Program-made: the position numbers and the translations under genes
Shown here: positions 58,901-64,000 of the stretch, piece by piece
Layout: each line of letters begins with the position of its first letter
Numbering within the stretch: the stretch's first letter is position 1
Source: Ciona savignyi
Taxonomy: Eukaryota > Chordata > Ascidiacea > Phlebobranchia > Cionidae
DNA length: 64,000 bases
Direction of reading: 5' to 3'
Assembly (NCBI GenBank): GCA_000149265.1
Contig: CH003086.1
Coordinates: 442,084 to 506,083 of the forward strand
Notes under the pieces: model-generated
Database searches by the model: none
Seen by the model: only the letters and a program-made list of their open reading frames with translations
Told to the model about the DNA's origin: nothing

Positions 58901-61860
58901 TTTAATATTTATAATACGCTAATTATTCGTTTTATATGGGACGCATACAAATTTTACTCATTTTTTGCTTAACGTTTATGAAAGGTATGCCCAATCGCCA
59001 GATCTTTGGTAAGAAGGGATTGTCCAAGTTCCAGAAAATTCCCATAATATACAAAAAAACTATAAGTGATTATAATTCTTATTGCCAAGTACATAAACCG
59101 TTGAACTATTATAGTCAATACAAATTAATTTTAATAACTTCGTTTTTTGCCCGTTGTTAGATAATATCCCTTAACCGATACAAAAACCAGTTTTTAAGAG
59201 AAAGTGGTAGAATAAAAATAGGAAATGGGAAAATAAATATAGAAATAAAGCAAAAGAAGCTCGCAGCAATAAATCCTTTAAAATATTAAATCATGTACGG
59301 GCTTGTGGCTCCCTCCGTGACACTATAGAACCTTTTTACATGCACAGTGCATATAAAATTCGTATTTTTGCATATATAAAAAACTTTTTGTTCTTATATA
59401 AAATATAGAAAATTGTATTTAAAACATAAAAAGTATCGTAAAACTGTGTGTTACAATTAGTGGTGGTTGCCACTCACCGGTTTTATAAATATGGTTTTGT
59501 TCAGGGTACACCACGACTGCTGCTTGCGTTGACAAACAAGGGTAAGTTTTTCCACAAATGTTCGAACCATTTAAATATTTTGTCGTAGTCTTATTGAAAT
59601 ATAATTTTAACCGAAGGAGTTGCAATGCTTGGAAGCAGGCTGGCTATTGCACTGGACAATACGCAAACTACATGGCCACTAACTGTCGAGCATCTTGCAC
59701 CCAATGTGGAGGCTTAGTCACCACCACTACTGCTCCACAACAATGCGAGGATAAAAGTACACAGTAAGTCTATATATATTCAAAAGTTCGACCTGACACT
59801 TAACTATATATTTGACTAGCTGTGCCGCCTGGGCAGGACAACGTTATTGCACCGAGAGCTACGTCAACTACATGCACATTAACTGCAGAGTGAGTTGTGG
59901 CCTGTGCAGTGGGGCAACAACCACTAATGCTGCTACAACAACTACAAGAGTGGCTGTTGCAAGTAAGATAAAACAGCGCATGTTGAAGTCGAACTTATAA
60001 TCTTTGTTTAGGTGCATACAACGGTCAATGCGGTGTACCATTTGTTAGTCTAGACTACCGATCAGCTACTCAACGTATTATTGGAGGTAATGTATCGCTT
60101 TAACATGAGAAACATACGCTATTAAGCGGTTGATTAAACCATTGTATTGTAGGCAGGGTCGCAACCTATGGAAGTCATCCTTGGTTGGTTAGCATTCGAC
60201 GACTTACTGATGTCAATATTTGTGGCGGTACACTTATTTCAAACCGACATATCATTACCGCTGCTCACTGCTTTGATGGGTATGTATACTTCTAAAGAAC
60301 ATTTCTTGTTGCCGGGACTTTTTTGATTCCCTAACCATTACATCATGACATTTTTGTTGGATCTTTGTGGGTAGTTTACCTTTCGGTACCAGGATGCGCT
60401 TAACCATACATATTTTCTATTTACTTCACACAACAAGAGGATTTTTTTTCTTCCAGTATCCGCAATCCGAATATCGCCCAATATTTTGGGTTTGTGGGAA
60501 AATATCGCCGACCTATCAATGAGGTTGATGCTGGACAAGTTCACGTGACCTTTTCGAGAATTCTTGTTCATCCACTGTACAACCACGTTACCACTGACTA
60601 TGACATCGCTATTATAACGGTATGTACATGAATAAGCTGATTAGTTAAATGAAGTGCTAATTACTTAAATATACCTAAACAGCTTTCATCGCCGGTGCAA
60701 TTCAGCAACTACGTTCGACCAGCTTGTCTGCCTCGTTCCAACTCGGAAATTCCAGTAAACAAGAATGCCACCATAGCTGGTTGGGGTGACACAATAGGTA
60801 ACAAATGATTTTCCAGTATTTTACAATTTAAGAAGCATGATAATACTAATAACAAATTGGTTAGTTTTTGACATGACCACTTGTTTCGTGGACGTATGAA
60901 TGCTGTGAACTATCTAATTCTAAATCTATCAAGTGACATTGTGTTGGATCGTACATATCAAACATAACGAATACGTTTTGAATCGTTCTGTGCAGCTGGA
61001 TCAAACCGAGGTACCGACACGCTTCAGCAAACCAACGTGCAAGTAATCGAGAATAGTCTTTGCAATCAGTGGTTATCGATATACACGAAGCGAACTGATG
61101 AAGTTACCAGCAACATGTTCTGTGCCGGTTACGCAGCTGGGCAGAGAGACGCTTGCCAGGTTGGTTTATTGATGCGTAAAAGTTAAATACAGGCATTGTG
61201 TGATACCGTGGAAATAGAATGCTGATGTATTAACTTGATGTAAAAACATTGGTTAATTTAATGTTAAGGATGATATAATGTAAAATATACTCGTAACTCA
61301 TTTATTATCCACACAGCGTATATTAATAACCAACAATAAAACAAACTTATCGCCGGGTTAAACCTACAAAATCCGGCACATTTAAGTACATTATAAGACT
61401 TATCGTGCCTTCTAAATATGTATTTTGTGCTAATATCTCTTTCCTTATTTTATCGTTTATATTGCTTTTCCATACGATATAACACCCATTGTCATTCACT
61501 TAAGCTAATCGAACTTTTTTCTTATCGTGCATATCGTACTACTATCTATATCATTGGGCATGTCAACCGGTTAGCTTATAGGCAGCATCCAATCTTAAAG
61601 TCTATCCAATCTTAAAGTCTATATAACATTGTCATGTGGTGGCAGGGCGACAGTGGTGGACCGCTGGTAATTGAAGAATCAGCTCACCAAGTCTTATACG
61701 GAGTAGTATCATGGGGTTACGATTGTGGCAAGGTTCAGAGACCAGGGGTGTATACGCGGGTAAGATTGCCGGAATTGTTTAACTCACGCCGCTGATTTTA
61801 AACACCATATTTCTTCAGGTCCCACGATTCGTTGATTGGATCAACTCAAATTTAATCTAA
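55960..61860 (+). CDS. Secreted astacin-ShK(x4)-trypsin dual protease
   Basis: Twenty-one exons join in phase to 821 residues: 55960-56008, 56079-56162, 56221-56514, 56790-56947, 57229-57364, 57420-57558, 57645-57733, 57796-57880, 58448-58545, 58606-58714, 58785-58882, 59505-59541, 59617-59763, 59820-59962, 60012-60086, 60153-60279, 60457-60619, 60683-60797, 60996-61159, 61646-61759 and 61819-61860. Domains: signal peptide ([16 protein letters not shown], 1-16); Pro-rich linker; Cys-rich propeptide (65-84) with aspartate-switch motif YEGDM (90-94); astacin about 120-316 with zinc site [13 protein letters not shown] (210-222) and Met-turn STMHY (265-269); ShK domains at 340-376, 409-445, 454-489 and 502-537 on Thr-rich linkers; trypsin-like domain from activation site R577|IIGG with His619, Asp672, Ser773 in GDSGGP and Asp767 in the S1 pocket. 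The start was chosen at the signal peptide; an in-frame ATG at 55831 would bury it. All parts are extracellular types. The substrate is unknown. Confidence 0.9.
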
Positions 61861-62859
61861 GTGCTGACGTATCTGGGTAGAAACCATATTACTTCAAACT
61901 TCGTGTTACATAGGATCTTTTGTACTTGTGTCTTTTGTATGCAGAATTTTTTATCACATTTTGTTTTAGAATTTATTTTTGTACGGTATTTAAGTTTGGC
62001 TCATCGCGCCTTATACATTGGTCTGTGCTGTGTCAACGGCTGCATATAATTTGTTTTATTTTTATAATTGCCGCGTAGAGCATATTGTAATTAAATAAAA
62101 ACAAGCATAGTCATGAGTATGATCTGGTTGACCTGTATCTTGTATATTGCAATGCAACTAAAATTGCATTTATCTGGATGTGTACGCGATTAGTATTTAC
62201 CTTTTCCCTTATGAGTTTGGCCAATTTGTTTAGTGGAGGTTTTGATTAGTCTGCCTTAATCATACCTTCCCCATTGAAACTTGGACAATTAAGAGTATAA
62301 ACTCACCCAGTAGGTGCGTGATTCCCATAAAAAATGGTCCATAATTTGACGAACAAAATGTGACATTTATAATTCCAGTACACTTACATGACAAAAGACA
62401 TCAATCACGTGTCCCAATAAACTTACACTGATAAAAGACATGTCCCATTTTCATAATCATCAATTGCCAAACTATTTTGTTTATTAGAAATTAGAACAAC
62501 GTGTTGTTCGGTAGAATAAACATGTAAATACAATATCGATAAAATATATATTATCTTTAAAATATATATAGTCTTTCAGAGGCCTGAAAAAAAAAACTGA
62601 CCTTCGTGCCAAAACAATTACAATCTTATTATATGGGAATGAGGTTTTCGGTTTCAAAGCACACCATTTAAAGTGCAGGTACTTGGAAAGGTGTTGTTGC
62701 GAGTGACGTTTGAAGGCGAGTTGCAGTTTCACTAGAGCCGAGTTGTGTTGATAAATAAATTCTCCGGACATTCATTTCCCTTTTTCCTGATATTTTGGAA
62801 TATCATTTTAAAGAGAATATATTTTTAATAAACACCAAAAGTGTGTTTTTGGTAAACAC
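61861..62859. other. Spacer between convergent genes
   Basis: It holds the 3' UTR of the protease gene with its poly(A) signal, and the 3' flank of the transporter gene, where ATTAAA on the minus strand (62829-62824) lies about 31 bp past the stop. No other gene was recognised. Confidence 0.55.
62094..62099 (+). promoter_or_regulatory. Polyadenylation signal of the protease gene
   Basis: AATAAA lies 234 bp after the stop codon and is the first canonical signal downstream. Confidence 0.6.
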
Positions 62860-63599
62860 TTACTGTTTTTCTTTGCTAGCATAGAATAACTCTGCTTCGG
62901 TTAGCGTCTGGGGCATCGTCTGGTTCATGGTCTCAGGAAAGAAACACGCCAGTATTCCAGCAACGACCGACAGTGAACCAAAGATTGTTGAAGGCAACCA
63001 TGATACATAATCTTGTAATAGAAGTATAAACGGTGAGGCAATGCTTCCTATTCTTGCCGACATGGAACCAATGCCCACCGCGTTTCCTCTAAACAAATGT
63101 AGAAGTTAAAACTCTGAATGTACCTTATTTACAAAGCACCTGACAACTGTAGGGTAAAGCTCGGCTGTAAAATTAAATATAATGGCGAAGCATCCCGACA
63201 CTCCAGCTTTTCCAATGAAGGCGAACACAACACTGCATGTCAAGATGGCTGACAAATAAATTGCATACGTTGTAAATAATTATAAATTATGGAATATATG
63301 TAGCCCACCTTGGTTGGCGTCGGCTACTTCGTTAAGTACCGTACTTAGAATGCAAGCTCCGCCTTGCATTATCATCAGGGACGACAAAAGCACTTTGCGC
63401 CCCCACCTAGAAAAAAAAATCTGACTCACGGCCCACATACACCCCATACACCCGACCCACTCACCTATCCATCGTAAGTTGCACGAAGACGTAAGCTACA
63501 ATTTCCAGCAAACCATTTAACGCATTATTTAAATATATGTCCCCGGCCAATGAGCCAGCATTGAGCGAGAGTCCATAATATACCATCGATATCACCAAC
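62860..63599 (-). CDS. SLC22-type organic ion transporter, 3' exons only
   Basis: This is the C-terminal part of a major facilitator superfamily transporter at the plasma membrane. Four minus-strand exons join in phase: 63599-63465, 63406-63309, 63248-63140 and 63088-62860. SLC22 landmarks are [19 protein letters not shown], then [47 protein letters not shown] and the terminal [18 protein letters not shown]. This covers roughly the last five membrane helices. The first exon shown enters in phase 2, so upstream exons must exist; none was recognised in 63600-64000 and the gene continues past the window. Whether it carries cations, anions or carnitine cannot be told from this part. Confidence 0.9.
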
Positions 63600-64000
63600 C
63601 TGCAAAATGAAGAAATGTGATACTCAAGTTTTAAAGTAATGTGTCTTTTCGGTGGATTTTCTGTATTTTTCATGTGTCTTTTTCGGTGCACGAGTATAGT
63701 GTACTGAAACAGTTTTTGAATACAGAGAGAACAGGCCCGAATATCCTTTTTGTCCCTTATAATGGGAAAACGCAGGGGCATTAGTCAGATTTTGCCGTGC
63801 CGACCGTAGGTTACTGAAGTTAATGCGGGGTTGTTCTACATCTGATCGAACGTTTTTTACTGTTTTAGTACAACCCATTAACCTACTAACTTGCGACAAA
63901 GTTCGCGAAGTTACTGCCCTCTAGCACATTACCGACAAGCTTAGTTTCAACATTTGTTAGAAAACAAACCATGTTGAAAATAGAATTGTCCAGGAATATC
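63600..64000. other. Transporter intron reaching the window edge
   Basis: No exon was recognised here. A diverged antisense SINE occupies about 63735-63895. Confidence 0.5.
63735..63895 (-). mobile_element. Diverged SINE, antisense
   Basis: TTTTGTCCCTTATAATGGGA, AAACGCAGGGGCATTAGTCAG, TAGGTTACTGAAGTTAATGC, and AACCCATTAACC follow the reverse order of the SINE 3' half with many changes. Confidence 0.5.

Noticed and set aside
1-64000. CRISPR arrays, bacterial operons, rRNA genes
   Set aside because: The sequence is clearly animal. The only regularly spaced repeats are minisatellites (3874-3939, 36159-36275) with adjoining units and no spacers.

Overview
The window looks like tunicate (Ciona-type) genomic DNA. 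Genes have many small exons separated by short AT-rich introns. Six of the eight genes match animal families closely. The intergenic DNA carries a tRNA-derived SINE with a (TCCTA)n tail, hAT-type MITEs, RNase H-bearing LINE remnants and LTR-element fossils, all known from Ciona. The species call is inference from style and repeats. Gene models were built by hand from splice sites and reading phase, with no transcript evidence.

Layout, left to right. 1-2050: a long-terminal-inverted-repeat (foldback-like) element holding a nested hAT MITE with a perfect 8-bp target duplication. 5923-8673 (+): acyl-CoA delta-9 desaturase. 8674-14606: gene-poor repeat territory with a widely spaced inverted-repeat pair. 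14607-22793 (+): mitochondrial ribosomal protein uL30m (MRPL30), whose 5.6-kb intron is a nest of a BEL/Pao fossil, two hAT MITEs, a LINE fragment and SINEs. An in-phase alternative last exon may follow. 23362-25561 (-): RNA polymerase II subunit RPB3 (POLR2C), convergent with MRPL30. 26640-28710 (-): a broken Ty3/Gypsy pol fossil. 29394-31923 (+): DCAF10, followed after 154 bp by TRMT44 (32078-37394, +), a tight head-to-tail pair that could be a trans-spliced operon. 38395-38494: assembly gap. 39150-46880 (-): a 17-exon HEAT-repeat protein, HEATR4-like. 47399-52233 (-): an unrecognised coiled-coil gene with a LINE in its last intron. 55960-61860 (+): a 21-exon secreted protein. 62860-63599 (-): the 3' exons of an SLC22-type transporter running off the right edge.

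The most unusual feature is the 21-exon gene. It encodes a single 821-residue secreted polypeptide with a signal peptide, a cysteine-rich propeptide with an aspartate-switch motif, an astacin metalloprotease domain, four ShK domains on Thr-rich linkers and a C-terminal trypsin-like serine protease. All catalytic residues of both proteases are present. Both expected activation sites lie after arginine and the serine protease has a trypsin-type S1 pocket, so the protein could be a self-activating dual protease zymogen. The remaining genes are ordinary housekeeping or metabolic genes: fatty acid desaturation, mitochondrial translation, transcription, ubiquitin ligase targeting and tRNA methylation. 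They show no obvious shared pathway.
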